64,000 nucleotides of DNA from JAFGOG01 sp034429215 (GTDB lineage Bacteria; Chloroflexota; Anaerolineae; JAAYZQ01): NCBI GenBank assembly GCA_034429215.1, contig DAOUGI010000097.1:62001-126000 (forward strand). The letters are read 5' to 3'. Made by a program: the position numbers and the translations under genes. The notes under the pieces were generated by a model. That model had not been told where the DNA came from. It did not search any database and saw only the letters and a program-made list of their open reading frames with translations. Position 1 is the first letter of the stretch; every line of letters begins with the position of its first letter. Below, in pieces: positions 1 through 8,951 of the stretch.

Positions 1-605
1 AGGAACGCGGCCGCCTCCTCAGGCGTGAAGCGCAGGTCGCTCTGCCGCAGCTCGGCCATCTGGCCTCGACCTCGCAGCCGCGACAGGGGCAGAGGGGGGT
101 CGTGGCGGGTGGTGATCACCACGTGCATATTGGGTGGCTGCCGGTCCACCAAGAATCCGACCGCCTCGTGGACGGCCAGCTCTGTGATTGCGTGATAGTC
201 GTCGAGGACCAGGATCACCGCCAAGGCCAGGCCCGCGACATCGTTGATCAGCGACGTGACCAGCGGCTCGGCCGGCAGCGACGGCGCGCGCTCAAGCAGC
301 CGCAGCGCCTCCTGCCCGATCTGCCGGTCCACTGTCCGCAGCGCGGCCACCAGGTAGGCAAAAAAACGGGGCAGGTTGTTGTCCTCTCCATCCAGCGACA
401 GCCAGGCCACCCGGAAATCGGAATCTAGGACAGACAGCCAAGCCGCCGCCAGGCTCGTCTTGCCCGAGCCGGCCGGCGCCGAGACCAGGGTCAGCTTGCG
501 CCCGCCCAGCCCGGCGCTCAGCCGCTCCACAAGGCGCGGGCGCAGCACCCACTCCGGCCTCACCTGAGGCATATACAATTTCGTGGTCAATAGGGTATAG
601 GCCAC
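1..605 (-). CDS. MalT-like LuxR-family regulator, N-terminal part (cut by window edge)
   Basis: Only about 200 N-terminal codons are inside the window; the gene continues beyond base 1. The translation opens with LLTTKLYMPQVRPEW, followed by a P-loop (APAGSGKTS-type) and a Walker B region ending LVLDDYH. This is the start of the STAND-type ATPase domain of MalT/LuxR regulators, in which inducer and ATP binding drive oligomerisation and transcription activation. The GTG at 603-605 is the first possible start after an in-frame TGA and keeps the conserved LLTTKL block; an ATG at 570-572 is the alternative. It is a paralogue of the regulator ending at 4512. The C-terminal LuxR helix-turn-helix is inferred, not seen. 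Confidence 0.85.
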   Translation of the reverse strand, partial: MAYTLLTTKLYMPQVRPEWVLRPRLVERLSAGLGGRKLTLVSAPAGSGKTSLAAAWLSVLDSDFRVAWLSLDGEDNNLPRFFAYLVAALRTVDRQIGQEALRLLERAPSLPAEPLVTSLINDVAGLALAVILVLDDYHAITELAVHEAVGFLVDRQPPNMHVVITTRHDPPLPLSRLRGRGQMAELRQSDLRFTPEEAAAF

Positions 606-654
606 CCGCTTGCCCCCGGTCGCGCGATTGGGGCCTCAGCCCCTCCACCATCCC

Positions 655-683
655 ATTATATCACAGCGCGCCGCCCTCCACAA
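655..683 (-). promoter_or_regulatory. Sigma-70-type promoter of the first regulator
   Basis: On the minus strand TTGTGG and TATAAT are separated by exactly 17 bp. The predicted start lies about 40 bases before the GTG start of the regulator. Confidence 0.6.
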
Positions 684-795
684 GCCGGCCACCCTCCCCC
701 AGGGGCGCCCGTCACCCTCCCCGCTTAGCGCGGACTATACCTACCCCACTGCAACTCGTTGTTAAGCATGTAAACGACGCGAAATGGCTTTTAAC

Positions 796-1485
796 TTACC
801 ACACCGCCGGCAGCAGACGATAGCGCACCTGCCAAGCATACTCCCTGTAGCCGCCGAGCCCCTTCTGGAGCGCCCTGTCTTCAAGCGCCGTGCGGACAAG
901 CACCGCGCCGGCCGTGAGCGCCGCCGGGATGAGCGCCCACACCGAGCCGAGGATCAACGGCGTCGCCAGATCAAACAGGATTGCGCCCAGATAGCCGGGA
1001 TGGCGAACATAGCGGTAAGGCCCGCCGGCGCAAACCGTATGGCCTTTATCCTGGGCGATGCGCAGAACGCCATAGAAAAACCTGTTTGCAGCCATCGCCC
1101 AGGCCGTCAGCACAGACCCCAACACGGAAAGCACAATCCCGGCGACCTGGAGCGCCATGGGCATCTGTGGCAGCCACCCAAAGCGGACATCCAGTCCGGC
1201 CACGATGCACACGCCGATTGGCCCGAACAGGGCCATGATCCCGGCAAGCACCCTGTCCAGATCCCTTTTGCCCCTGCTCTTACTGCGCTCTCCCATCAGT
1301 TCTGGATTCCTCGCCATTAGGATGAGGGCGATGCTAATTTGGCTGGCCGAGACGATGGCGATAAAGGCCCATCCCATCGCCCAATTGGCGCTTCCTGCCG
1401 AGAGGAACAGGCTCGCGGCGAATATCAGAATGAGAATACCGATTTGCAGCAAGTATCTTGGGATAGCTCGATTGGCACCAGACAT
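796..1485 (-). CDS. Isoprenylcysteine carboxyl methyltransferase-family membrane protein
   Basis: This 229-residue protein has about five hydrophobic segments and the C-terminal signature GPYRYVRHPGYLG found in the ICMT/phospholipid methyltransferase superfamily, where the RHP region binds S-adenosylmethionine. Such proteins methylate small or lipid substrates at the membrane; the substrate here is unknown. The start was moved to Met 1485 because a GGAGG box stands six bases before it; a longer frame opens at 1509. It follows the DHA2 exporter gene by about 40 bases on the same strand and may be cotranscribed with it. Confidence 0.75.
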   Translation of the reverse strand: MSGANRAIPRYLLQIGILILIFAASLFLSAGSANWAMGWAFIAIVSASQISIALILMARNPELMGERSKSRGKRDLDRVLAGIMALFGPIGVCIVAGLDVRFGWLPQMPMALQVAGIVLSVLGSVLTAWAMAANRFFYGVLRIAQDKGHTVCAGGPYRYVRHPGYLGAILFDLATPLILGSVWALIPAALTAGAVLVRTALEDRALQKGLGGYREYAWQVRYRLLPAVW

Positions 1486-1528
1486 TTGATTCCTCCGTGT
1501 GAGTGTCATACTTGTATAGTATAGCCCA

Positions 1529-3121
1529 CTACGCGGCCTTGCTGGCCGTCTCCTGCGCAGCCACCGGCTCTTCTCGCAGGATCTCTTTGCGCAGCGGGAT
1601 CTCTTTCAGCAGCACCGCCGTCACCAGCCCCGCCACAGCAAGGAACACCCCGACCATCCACACCGAGGTGATCGACTCGGCCAGTAGCCCCCGCACCTGG
1701 CCGAGCGCCTGCTCAAACGCCGCTAGCAGGCTCGCCGGCAGCGCCGCCGTCACCTGACCGACCGCCTCCGGGCTGGAGATCGCCTGCGGGTTCTGCAAAA
1801 AGGCCGTCACCTGCTCCGGCAGCCCGCCAAAGCTCGCCCCGGCCAGCCGGTTCTGGAGCGACGTGGTCATCGCCGTCCCCAGCACCGCCGAAAAGAGGGT
1901 GCTGCCCAGCAGCCGGAAGAACTGGATCAGCGACGTCACCGATCCCACTTGGCTCTGCGGCACCGCGTTCTGCGCCGCCAGGCTGAACACCGGCACCGCC
2001 AGGCCCATGCCCGCCCCCACCACCACCATGTACAGCAGCATGGTGGGCCGGCCGGTGGCCATGCCCGCCCCCGACAGCAGCAACATCCCGGCCCCCATCA
2101 CCAGGAAGCCGAGTAGGGCAAAGGCCTTGTACCTTTGCGTCTTGGACATGATACCGCCGCCCACCGCCGCCGTCACCAGGAAACCGAGCATCAGCGGGGT
2201 GATGATCGTCCCCGACCTGGTGGCGGTGGCCCCCAGCACCCCCTGCATGAACAGGGGGATGAACACCACCGTCCCGATCGAGATGCCGGTCGACAGCACC
2301 ATGCCGGCTGAGCACGTCACCAGGATCGAGTTCTTGAAGTAGGCCATCGGCACGATCGGCTCGGCCGCCCTCAGCTCAACCAGTACGAACAGCACCGCCA
2401 TCAGCGCCGCGCCGGCCAGCAGCCCGACGATCTGGACCGACCCCCACTCGTACTCGCCGCCGCCCCAGGTGAGCGCCAGCAGCAGCGGCACCACCGCCGC
2501 CACAAACACCCCGATCCCCAGGAAATCGATCTTGCGCGCGGCCCGCTCCTTGACCCGCGGCAGGGTCAGCAGGATGATCAGCAGCGTCACCAGGCCGACC
2601 GGAATATTGACGTAAAAGACCCACCGCCAGGTCAGGTGGTCGGTGATGGCCCCCCCGATCAGCGGGCCGACGATGCTGGCCAGGGCGGCCACCGACGAGC
2701 CCAGCCCGATATACTTGGCCCGCTCGGCCGGCGCAAAGGTGGCCCCGATGATCGCCAGCGAGTTGGCCGTCATGATGCCCGCACCCAGCCCCTGCACCCC
2801 GCGAAAGATGATCAGCTGGATCATGTTCTGCGCCGCGCCGCACAGCGCCGAGCCGGCCAGGAAGAGGAGCATGCCCGCCGCGTACACCGGCTTGAACCCC
2901 AGCATGTCGGCCAGCCGCCCGAACACGGGGGTGGTAGCGGCCATGCACAGGATATAGGCCGTGAACGGCCAGGCATAGTACTCCATGCCCTTCAGATCGC
3001 CGATGATCTGCGGCAGCGCCGGCGAAACGATAAAGGTGTCGAGGGCGGCCACAAACATCCCCAGCAGCACCCCGACCAGGATCCACATCTTGCCTCTTTG
3101 CCCCAGGCGATTCGCGTCCAT
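1529..3121 (-). CDS. DHA2-family MFS drug exporter (EmrB/QacA type)
   Basis: The 530-residue protein has the length and roughly 14 hydrophobic segments of DHA2 proton-driven multidrug exporters. Visible motifs are the N-terminal LDTFIVSPALPQI (motif D1), GRLADMLGFKPVY (motif A) and the motif C-like SIVGPLIGGAI stretch in segment 5. A purine-rich GGAAAGGAAAAGAAG leader precedes the ATG. It is the second gene after a small conserved hypothetical protein ending 20 bases upstream, so the two are probably cotranscribed. The substrate cannot be read from sequence. The tail after the last segment is short and charged. Confidence 0.9.
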   Translation of the reverse strand: MDANRLGQRGKMWILVGVLLGMFVAALDTFIVSPALPQIIGDLKGMEYYAWPFTAYILCMAATTPVFGRLADMLGFKPVYAAGMLLFLAGSALCGAAQNMIQLIIFRGVQGLGAGIMTANSLAIIGATFAPAERAKYIGLGSSVAALASIVGPLIGGAITDHLTWRWVFYVNIPVGLVTLLIILLTLPRVKERAARKIDFLGIGVFVAAVVPLLLALTWGGGEYEWGSVQIVGLLAGAALMAVLFVLVELRAAEPIVPMAYFKNSILVTCSAGMVLSTGISIGTVVFIPLFMQGVLGATATRSGTIITPLMLGFLVTAAVGGGIMSKTQRYKAFALLGFLVMGAGMLLLSGAGMATGRPTMLLYMVVVGAGMGLAVPVFSLAAQNAVPQSQVGSVTSLIQFFRLLGSTLFSAVLGTAMTTSLQNRLAGASFGGLPEQVTAFLQNPQAISSPEAVGQVTAALPASLLAAFEQALGQVRGLLAESITSVWMVGVFLAVAGLVTAVLLKEIPLRKEILREEPVAAQETASKAA

Positions 3122-3141
3122 CTTCTTTTCCTTTCCCCTCC

Positions 3142-3402
3142 CTAGTTTGGATCAGCCCGCCCAGCCGGGCCCCCCGCCAGCCGCTCCACCGAGAGCACCA
3201 CCAGGTTCAGGTCCCACAGCCTGGAGAGTAACCCCCGCAGGGCAGCCTGGTCAGGCACAACGCCCTCCAGCACCGTAACCGCACGACCCTGGCAGATTTC
3301 AGCCGTGACGCTCATGCCGCCAAGCCAGTCGGACCAGCCCGGGTCCAGCTCTGACTGGACCCTGATACGGAAATGGGCTCCACCCCGCTGCTTGCCGTCC
3401 AT
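3142..3402 (-). CDS. Small conserved hypothetical protein upstream of the DHA2 exporter
   Basis: This protein of about 86 residues fits a small family that I recall from Chloroflexota and Actinobacteria: an N-terminal FRIRVQSELDPGWSDWLGG stretch, a middle segment TVLEGVVPDQAALRGLL and a C-terminal LVVLSVERL. The function is unknown. The start at 3402 begins near the conserved part; an upstream in-frame start at 3474 would add 24 low-complexity residues. It ends 20 bases before the exporter gene on the same strand. I infer a role as a partner or regulator of that transporter from position only. Confidence 0.6.
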   Translation of the reverse strand: MDGKQRGGAHFRIRVQSELDPGWSDWLGGMSVTAEICQGRAVTVLEGVVPDQAALRGLLSRLWDLNLVVLSVERLAGGPAGRADPN

Positions 3403-3633
3403 CACTGCTCCACTCTGCTCCGCTTGTACTCTCCGGCTACCGCAGACCCGGCTCAGCCGGCTACGACCAAGCATAAACTACAGAGGGGTGATCTGTCATC
3501 CCCCGCTCGGGTGGTTCCCCAGGGTGATCTATCCCCTCAACCTCAACCCCTGCTGCCCTTCGGGCCGCACTGAACAGCGGTCTCCCCAAGGGAGAAGGCA
3601 GAAAAAACCCTCCCCTTCTGGGGAACAAAAAAA

Positions 3634-3711
3634 CCCTCTCCCCCTGGGAGAGGGCTAGGGTGAGGGTCCCCTTCCCTCTCCCCCTGGGAGAGGGCCAGGG
3701 TGAGGGTCCCC
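3634..3711. repeat. Two tandem copies of a 38-bp palindromic repeat
   Basis: The unit at 3634-3671 recurs at 3674-3711 with one base changed. Each copy holds CCCTCTCC..GGGAGAGGG, an inverted repeat that can form a hairpin, followed by AGGGTGAGGGTCCCC. The surrounding 3475-3633 is C-rich and contains degenerate copies of the same motif. The stretch 3403-3713 holds no gene that I can support. It resembles REP-type extragenic elements and could act as a transcription barrier between the two units. Confidence 0.7.
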
Positions 3712-3713
3712 AA

Positions 3714-4481
3714 TCACCTTACGTGTGAAACCACCACGGCGTCAATCCCGCTCCAGTCCACGCCCAACTCGGCTGCCAGCGCGCTCTCCAGCGCGTCGTG
3801 GGGCAGCCGCCGCGCCAGGTGCCTTTTCAGCAGATCCGGCCGGGCCTCGTCCAGATAGCGGGTGACCCAGTAGCCCCGCACGGCGAGGTAGATCAGCGCT
3901 TCCTGGTCCAGCGGCGCGCGTCCCTGCCCCGCCCCCGGCCGGGCCAGGGCCCCGAGCGTCTCGGCCTTGACCGTCGGCCTGCCGGCCAGCCGGTCGACCG
4001 TCACCATGGCCAGCCCCTCGTGCAGCCAGGTTGGCAGCCCCAGGTGCGCGGTAAAGGCGTGAACCAGCTCATGGCAGGTGTTGTGCTCGACCCACTCTTC
4101 CACCTGCCGCGGGCCAAAGACGCGCTCCCGGAAGCGGTTATCGACCGCTTGCAGCAGGCGGGGAGGCTTGACCCCGACGGTTCGCCTCTGGCCGTAGCAT
4201 TGGGTCCAGCCGCCGGCCATGTTCCACAGCCTGTTGAGGCGCGCGTAGCGCAGGGGCAGGGTCACAGCCAGCCAGATCCGCCACGGCCAGGGGGCCGAGT
4301 GAAATAGAAAGGATCGCCACGAAGTCATGATATAGACGCGGCAATTGGCCGGTGTTTCCAGCCCCCACAGCCCGTGAATCAGCTCCACGCTCCGCTCGCA
4401 GGCGCCTCCGACGAGATCGGCCGCCTCCCGCTCCTCGGCGTCGAAAAAGAGCGTCAGCCCCTTGATCGACCTGGTTTCCAT
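3714..4481 (-). CDS. Putative gluzincin (peptidase MA-like) metallopeptidase
   Basis: This 255-residue protein carries CHELVHAF, an HExxH zinc-binding site, and about 19 residues later LHEGLAM, which supplies the third-ligand Glu expected of the peptidase MA-like gluzincin clan. No signal peptide is apparent, so it is probably cytoplasmic. The ATG at 4481 is preceded by GGGGAGG. It begins 30 bases after the stop of the MalT-like regulator on the same strand, so the pair may be one transcription unit. The substrate is unknown. Confidence 0.65.
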   Translation of the reverse strand: METRSIKGLTLFFDAEEREAADLVGGACERSVELIHGLWGLETPANCRVYIMTSWRSFLFHSAPWPWRIWLAVTLPLRYARLNRLWNMAGGWTQCYGQRRTVGVKPPRLLQAVDNRFRERVFGPRQVEEWVEHNTCHELVHAFTAHLGLPTWLHEGLAMVTVDRLAGRPTVKAETLGALARPGAGQGRAPLDQEALIYLAVRGYWVTRYLDEARPDLLKRHLARRLPHDALESALAAELGVDWSGIDAVVVSHVR

Positions 4482-4511
4482 GCCAGACCTCCCCTCGTGG
4501 GCCGGGATCTG

Positions 4512-7175
4512 CTAGAGCAGCCCCAGCTCCTCGGCGCGGCGGGCCGCATCCCACCGCTTGTGCGCGCCCAGCTTGCCAAAGATACTCTTGCAGTGTGAGC
4601 GCACCGTATTCTCGGTGATCACCAGCTCGCCGGCAATCTCGCGGTTCGACAGTCCGGCTGCCAGCAGGCGCAGCACCTCCACCTCGCGCTCGGACAACGG
4701 CTCCAGCAGATCGCCGCGCTTGGGCCGCGGCGCGCCCATCACGGCCAGCAGCCGCCCCGCGTAGGCGGGGCAGATCCCCTGCCCGGCGGCCAGCCCCAGC
4801 AGCCGGGCCATCGGCGCCCCCTCGTCGGCAAAGGTGCGGACATACCCCTCCGGCTCGGCCAGGCTCAGCGCCCGCGCCAGCGCCGCCAGCGCCGCCGCCG
4901 TCTGGTCCGCCGCTTGCAGCGCCAGCGCCTCCAGGGCCAGCACCTCGATGGCAGTGCCGGTGCGCCCCTGCTGCTCGACCGTCGCCAGGAGCGGCCGGAG
5001 CACAGCCAGGGCCTGCTCTACCCGGCCCAAGGCCAGATAGACCCGGGCCAGGGAGGTGTATTCGACCTCACGCACGTAATAGGGGAGAGAGGACCGGGCC
5101 AGGCCGGCGGCCAGATCGCCCGCCCGGAGCCCGGCATCCAGCCCGCACTCCTGCGCCCAGGCCGCCGCGGCCTCTAGGTCGCCACCGGCCAGGAACAGGC
5201 GCGTCCGGTAGGCGTACACCAGGGCGTCGTCCAGGTCGGTGATGTCGTACCTTTTCGCCAGGCGCAGCGCCTCGTCGATGGCGGCCATGCCGTCGTCGAC
5301 GCGGCCCTGCGCCTGCCGGACCCGGGCCAGCATCAGGTTGGCCCCCAGCCCGAACAGCTCCAGCACCTCCCGCGCCTGGGCGATCGCCTTGTCGCACAGG
5401 CCCGCCGCCTCGTCCAGTTCGTTGCACTCGCGCAGCAGATCGGCGTGCACCACCAGCAGCTTGATCGCCGCCGGCTGGAGCATCCCCGGCGCCTGGGGCA
5501 TAAAGGGCTCGGCGGCGGCGATCACCTCGCGCGCCTGCCGCAGCCGCCCGCGGGCCATCAGCGCCACGGCCCACAGCCGCGTCTCGGCCAGCAGCCCGGT
5601 GATGTCCCCTTCCTGGCGCGAGATGCGGGCATCCTCTTCGAACAGCGGCTGCGCCCCCACCGCGTCGCCGCGATAGAGCAGGGCGACCCCCAAGCTGCGG
5701 ACCACCAACCGGCGGAAATAGAGGTCCTCCTCGGGCAGGAGTCGGCGGGCGAGCTGCGCCTGTTCGATGGCTTCAGGCACGTCGCCGCGCACCACCCCCA
5801 GCACCGCCCGCAGCGCGGCCAGCGCCCCCTCGTAGGGCTCCCCGCCCGCCGGGTGCGGGCCCCCCTCGGCGTCGCGCAGGCGCGATTCCACCTCTGCCAG
5901 CGGCCGGCCGGCAATCAGCAGCCCCCAGATGCGGTACAGGCCCAGCCGGGGCCGGGCGCGGATCGCCTGCTCGGGCAGCGCATCGATCCAGCCTATGCAG
6001 GCGGCAAACTCGCCCCGCATCATCGCCGGCTCGGCCGTCCCTTCGACCAGGCGCGCCGCCCGCTCCCAGTCCTGCCCCTGCATCGCGTGGCGGATCGCCT
6101 CGGCCGGCAGCCCCTGCTCCTCGTACCACAGGCTGGCCCGCTCGTTCAGGCCGGCCAGCCGCTCCCCCTCGCGCGCCTCCAGGCGGCGGCGCAGCAGGTC
6201 GCGAAACAGCCAGTGGGCGCGGTACCACTCCCGCCGGTTGTCCAGGGGCATCACGAACAAATTGTCCCGCTCGAGCTGCTCCAGCAGCGCCGTCGAGCTC
6301 TCCGCCTCCAGCACCGCGTCGCACAGCGGGCCGCTCATCCGCTCCAGGATGGAGGTGCGCAGCAAAAAGCTCTGCACCCGCTCGCTCTGGCGTTGGAGCA
6401 CCTCCTCCACCAAATAGTCCAGGATGTAGCGGTCGCTCCCGGCAAAGGCGCGCACGAACGCCGCCGTATCCCGGCATCCCTGCAGCGACAGCCCGGCCAT
6501 CTGCAGCCCGGCGATCCACCCTTCGGTGCGGGCCGCCAGCGCCTCCACCTCGCCGGCCGGCAGGTCGAGGGCCATTACCTGGCGCAGGAACTGCCCCGCC
6601 TCCTCAGCCGAGAAGCAGAGATCGCCCTGGCGTAGCTCGAGCATCTGCCCGCGGCCGCGCAGGCGCGCGATCGGCAGCGGCGGGTCGGTGCGAGTCGAAA
6701 TGACTAGGTGCATTTGCGGCGGCTGGTGATCGAGCAGGAAGGCGAGCGCCTCGTGGATAGGCTTGCTCTCGACCAGGTGATAGTCATCGAGGACCAGGAC
6801 AAAGGGGGCGGGCACGGCGACCAGCTCGTTGATCAAGCCCACCAGGAGCGGCGCAACCGGCGGCGGCTGCGGTGCGTCGAGTGCGCTCAACACCCCCTGC
6901 CCAATGCCCGCTTTGACGCCCTGCAAAGCGGCGATCAGATAGGCCAGAAAGCGGGCCGGATCGTTGTCCGATTCATCCAGCGACAACCAGGCAACCGGCC
7001 GGCCGCAGATGGCGGCGCACTCGCTCAGCAGCGTGGTCTTGCCAAAGCCAGCCGGCGCGCAGACTAGGGTGAGCTTGCGGTCCATCGCCCCGCTCACCCG
7101 CTCGAGCAGCCGCGGCCGCGATACCAGCCTGGGCCGGATCGGCGGGACGTGGAGCTTGGTCGTGAGCAGTGGCAT
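4512..7175 (-). CDS. MalT-like LuxR-family ATP-dependent transcription regulator
   Basis: The 887-residue protein shows the full MalT architecture. It starts MPLLTTKLHVPPIRP, then has a P-loop CAPAGFGKTT and a Walker B region FVLVLDDYH, a winged-helix region, a long TPR-like helical sensor region, and a C-terminal LuxR helix-turn-helix (LSEREVEVLRLLAAG, then NREIAGELVITENTV). Family members are inducer- and ATP-dependent activators. The start at 7175 follows an AGGGGAATGAGG stretch; an upstream ATG at 7211 overlaps the -10 box and is rejected. A promoter lies immediately upstream and a peptidase gene 30 bases downstream. The inducer is unknown. Confidence 0.92.
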   Translation of the reverse strand: MPLLTTKLHVPPIRPRLVSRPRLLERVSGAMDRKLTLVCAPAGFGKTTLLSECAAICGRPVAWLSLDESDNDPARFLAYLIAALQGVKAGIGQGVLSALDAPQPPPVAPLLVGLINELVAVPAPFVLVLDDYHLVESKPIHEALAFLLDHQPPQMHLVISTRTDPPLPIARLRGRGQMLELRQGDLCFSAEEAGQFLRQVMALDLPAGEVEALAARTEGWIAGLQMAGLSLQGCRDTAAFVRAFAGSDRYILDYLVEEVLQRQSERVQSFLLRTSILERMSGPLCDAVLEAESSTALLEQLERDNLFVMPLDNRREWYRAHWLFRDLLRRRLEAREGERLAGLNERASLWYEEQGLPAEAIRHAMQGQDWERAARLVEGTAEPAMMRGEFAACIGWIDALPEQAIRARPRLGLYRIWGLLIAGRPLAEVESRLRDAEGGPHPAGGEPYEGALAALRAVLGVVRGDVPEAIEQAQLARRLLPEEDLYFRRLVVRSLGVALLYRGDAVGAQPLFEEDARISRQEGDITGLLAETRLWAVALMARGRLRQAREVIAAAEPFMPQAPGMLQPAAIKLLVVHADLLRECNELDEAAGLCDKAIAQAREVLELFGLGANLMLARVRQAQGRVDDGMAAIDEALRLAKRYDITDLDDALVYAYRTRLFLAGGDLEAAAAWAQECGLDAGLRAGDLAAGLARSSLPYYVREVEYTSLARVYLALGRVEQALAVLRPLLATVEQQGRTGTAIEVLALEALALQAADQTAAALAALARALSLAEPEGYVRTFADEGAPMARLLGLAAGQGICPAYAGRLLAVMGAPRPKRGDLLEPLSEREVEVLRLLAAGLSNREIAGELVITENTVRSHCKSIFGKLGAHKRWDAARRAEELGLL

Positions 7176-7199
7176 CCTCATTCCCCTCATTGCGGTTGG

Positions 7200-7228
7200 A
7201 TTATAGCACACCCTGGGACCACGGTCAA
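7200..7228 (-). promoter_or_regulatory. Near-consensus promoter of the MalT-like regulator
   Basis: TTGACC and TATAAT are separated by 17 bp on the minus strand, and TGC precedes the -10 as an extended element. The leader to the chosen start is only about 20 bases, which excludes the upstream ATG. Confidence 0.75.
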
Positions 7229-7259
7229 TGGGCCAGGCCTCAAGTTTCTTGGAGAACGC

Positions 7260-7691
7260 TTATCTGGACGCCGAAACGCGAACAGACCCGTCTGGCGTGA
7301 CCACCGCCACTGCCCCGCCATCCTCGGCGCGCCATACCGTCGTGCCGTCAAGCCACTGCGTGACGAACGACCATGCGCTCATAAACCTATCTTCATCGTA
7401 GGCGATCCTGGATGCCGCATCGATGATCGCCTGATACGGAGGTCCGTAGGGCAGATTCAGGCTATAGCAAATCGCCCCGGCGCTCTTGCCGACGAGCGCT
7501 TCCAGATCCTCTGCCAGTTCTCCCGTTTCTGTGCCCACGACAGGAAGGACAAGCCTGCTGCGGCAGTCGTAGCACACCCACAGGCCATCCTCGTCCATCT
7601 CCAGTGCCGGCGCCCCATCCGGAATCTGTCCCGGCAGTTCGTCTTTAGACCGGCCACAGAAATCGCAGCACCGTCGTTCTGTCAAGTACAC
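7260..7691 (-). CDS. Hypothetical protein with an N-terminal zinc-ribbon-like Cys pair
   Basis: I do not recognise this 143-residue protein. It has CDFC near residue 9 and CYDC near residue 40, a spacing compatible with a four-Cys zinc site. Then comes an acidic region with no clear motif. The GTG at 7691 has GGAGAG directly abutting it, so the start is uncertain and could be a few codons downstream. It lies 54 bases downstream of the toroid-protein gene on the same strand and is probably cotranscribed with it. Confidence 0.5.
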   Translation of the reverse strand: MYLTERRCCDFCGRSKDELPGQIPDGAPALEMDEDGLWVCYDCRSRLVLPVVGTETGELAEDLEALVGKSAGAICYSLNLPYGPPYQAIIDAASRIAYDEDRFMSAWSFVTQWLDGTTVWRAEDGGAVAVVTPDGSVRVSASR

Positions 7692-7745
7692 CTCTCCGGG
7701 GTTCGGGCTGGCAGGTCGGCTCTGGTGGATGCGTGGCCGGTATCA

Positions 7746-8714
7746 TCAGTGCCGGCCGTAGAGCAGCCTGACCACACGCAGGGCATCCAACGTCAGCCAC
7801 TTGTTCGGCTGGCCCGGCCGGCCCAAGTCGATCGGCAGGTTGGGCCAGATGTCATCCAGAGGCCAGGTCCCATCAGGCAGTTGCCTGCTCAGCAGGTACT
7901 CGGCCGCGCCGGAGACCTTGGGCTCTTCAAGTGTGCAGCCGAGTCGCGCCAGGGCATCGAGCGCGCTGACGACACTGAAACCTAGGTACGGATACTTTAG
8001 GCGCTCCCACGTCCCCCACGCATCGCCCACGTGATAGCGGCTCATGCGTGGCTCCATCAACAGACCGCAGACAGCAGCCGCCGCCTGGGCAATTCCCGGC
8101 TGAGCGGCAGTCTGGGGGTCCAGGGCCGCGAGGCGCAGGGTATCAAGCGTAGCCCGCAGGCAGCCGCGTCCCTCGGCGCCGCGGCAACACCACATCCCGT
8201 CGTATCGCTGGCTTGGCAGGAGCCAGTCGATGGCCCTCCGCACGCGTGGGTCTTGGCCATAGCCAAACTGGACCAAAAAGCGCACGATGCGCGCGTGAGT
8301 GCAAGGTTCTGTGTTGCTCTGCCACACCACCCCCTGGCCTGGGACTCGTCGGCGGCGATAGAATGCGCCGTCCTCCCGTTGGTGCGTGAACATCCAGTCA
8401 CACGCCCGCGGTACATGCTCCTCCTCAGCCGTGAGCCCCAAGTCGCCCAGGATGCTCAGCACCCAGAAGGTGCCACGCCCGGCCCTGGGCAGGTAGTAAT
8501 CGCCCTTGCCCCAATCCCCATCAGGCCCCTGGGTTGCCAGCAATTCTGCCACAGGTGGATAGTTGGGAATCGCCGACTGCGCCGCACGTACCTCCGGATC
8601 GTTGGGAGGGCGGTTGGCGATGTCGACCAGAGTCCGGTAGCGAACGGGAGGACATTCTGCTTCCAACAGCCACTCCGTTGGCTCGCTCTTGAGCTTGAAT
8701 TTCCAGTCTCTCAT
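7746..8714 (-). CDS. Prenyltransferase/squalene-oxidase-repeat (alpha/alpha toroid) protein
   Basis: The 322-residue protein contains repeated toroid-type segments such as LATQGPDGDWGKGDYYLP, HQREDGAFYRR, LLPSQRYDGMWCCRG and LLSRQLPDGTWPLDD, the QxxDGxW signature of terpenoid-cyclase and prenyltransferase-beta folds. It is about half the length of a squalene-hopene cyclase, and I see no DxDD protonation motif, so a cyclase activity is doubtful. Many bacterial short members have no known reaction. No signal peptide is visible. A promoter lies about 110 bases upstream. Confidence 0.75.
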   Translation of the reverse strand: MRDWKFKLKSEPTEWLLEAECPPVRYRTLVDIANRPPNDPEVRAAQSAIPNYPPVAELLATQGPDGDWGKGDYYLPRAGRGTFWVLSILGDLGLTAEEEHVPRACDWMFTHQREDGAFYRRRRVPGQGVVWQSNTEPCTHARIVRFLVQFGYGQDPRVRRAIDWLLPSQRYDGMWCCRGAEGRGCLRATLDTLRLAALDPQTAAQPGIAQAAAAVCGLLMEPRMSRYHVGDAWGTWERLKYPYLGFSVVSALDALARLGCTLEEPKVSGAAEYLLSRQLPDGTWPLDDIWPNLPIDLGRPGQPNKWLTLDALRVVRLLYGRH

Positions 8715-8825
8715 CTACAACCCTTTGTTACAAACAGCAGCCACCGCTCCATTTGTGCATGCAACCTCCGCCCTGTCCACGCTACTGTCGCGCCAACCAC
8801 CTGCCTCATCCTGCGAGCAACAGCC

Positions 8826-8853
8826 AGTATAGAACATCATGTCCAGATCGCAA
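8826..8853 (-). promoter_or_regulatory. Promoter of the toroid-protein gene
   Basis: TTGCGA and TATACT stand 16 bp apart on the minus strand, giving a leader of about 100 bases before the ATG at 8714. The rest of 8715-8951 shows no gene. Confidence 0.5.
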
Positions 8854-8951
8854 ACTCCGCGATGTCCCCAAGCCGGATTCCGCATCGGTCAGAGCCGGAA
8901 GCTATGGACCGAAAACAGTCCGGCGCTGCTGTGGATAACAGACCATTTGGC

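Noticed and set aside
1510..1530. TATACT near the start of the ICMT-like gene
   Set aside because: No -35 hexamer at 16-18 bp, so I did not call a promoter.
3403..3560. Candidate promoter for the exporter pair (TATGCT near 3473)
   Set aside because: The best upstream hexamer is poor or wrongly spaced.
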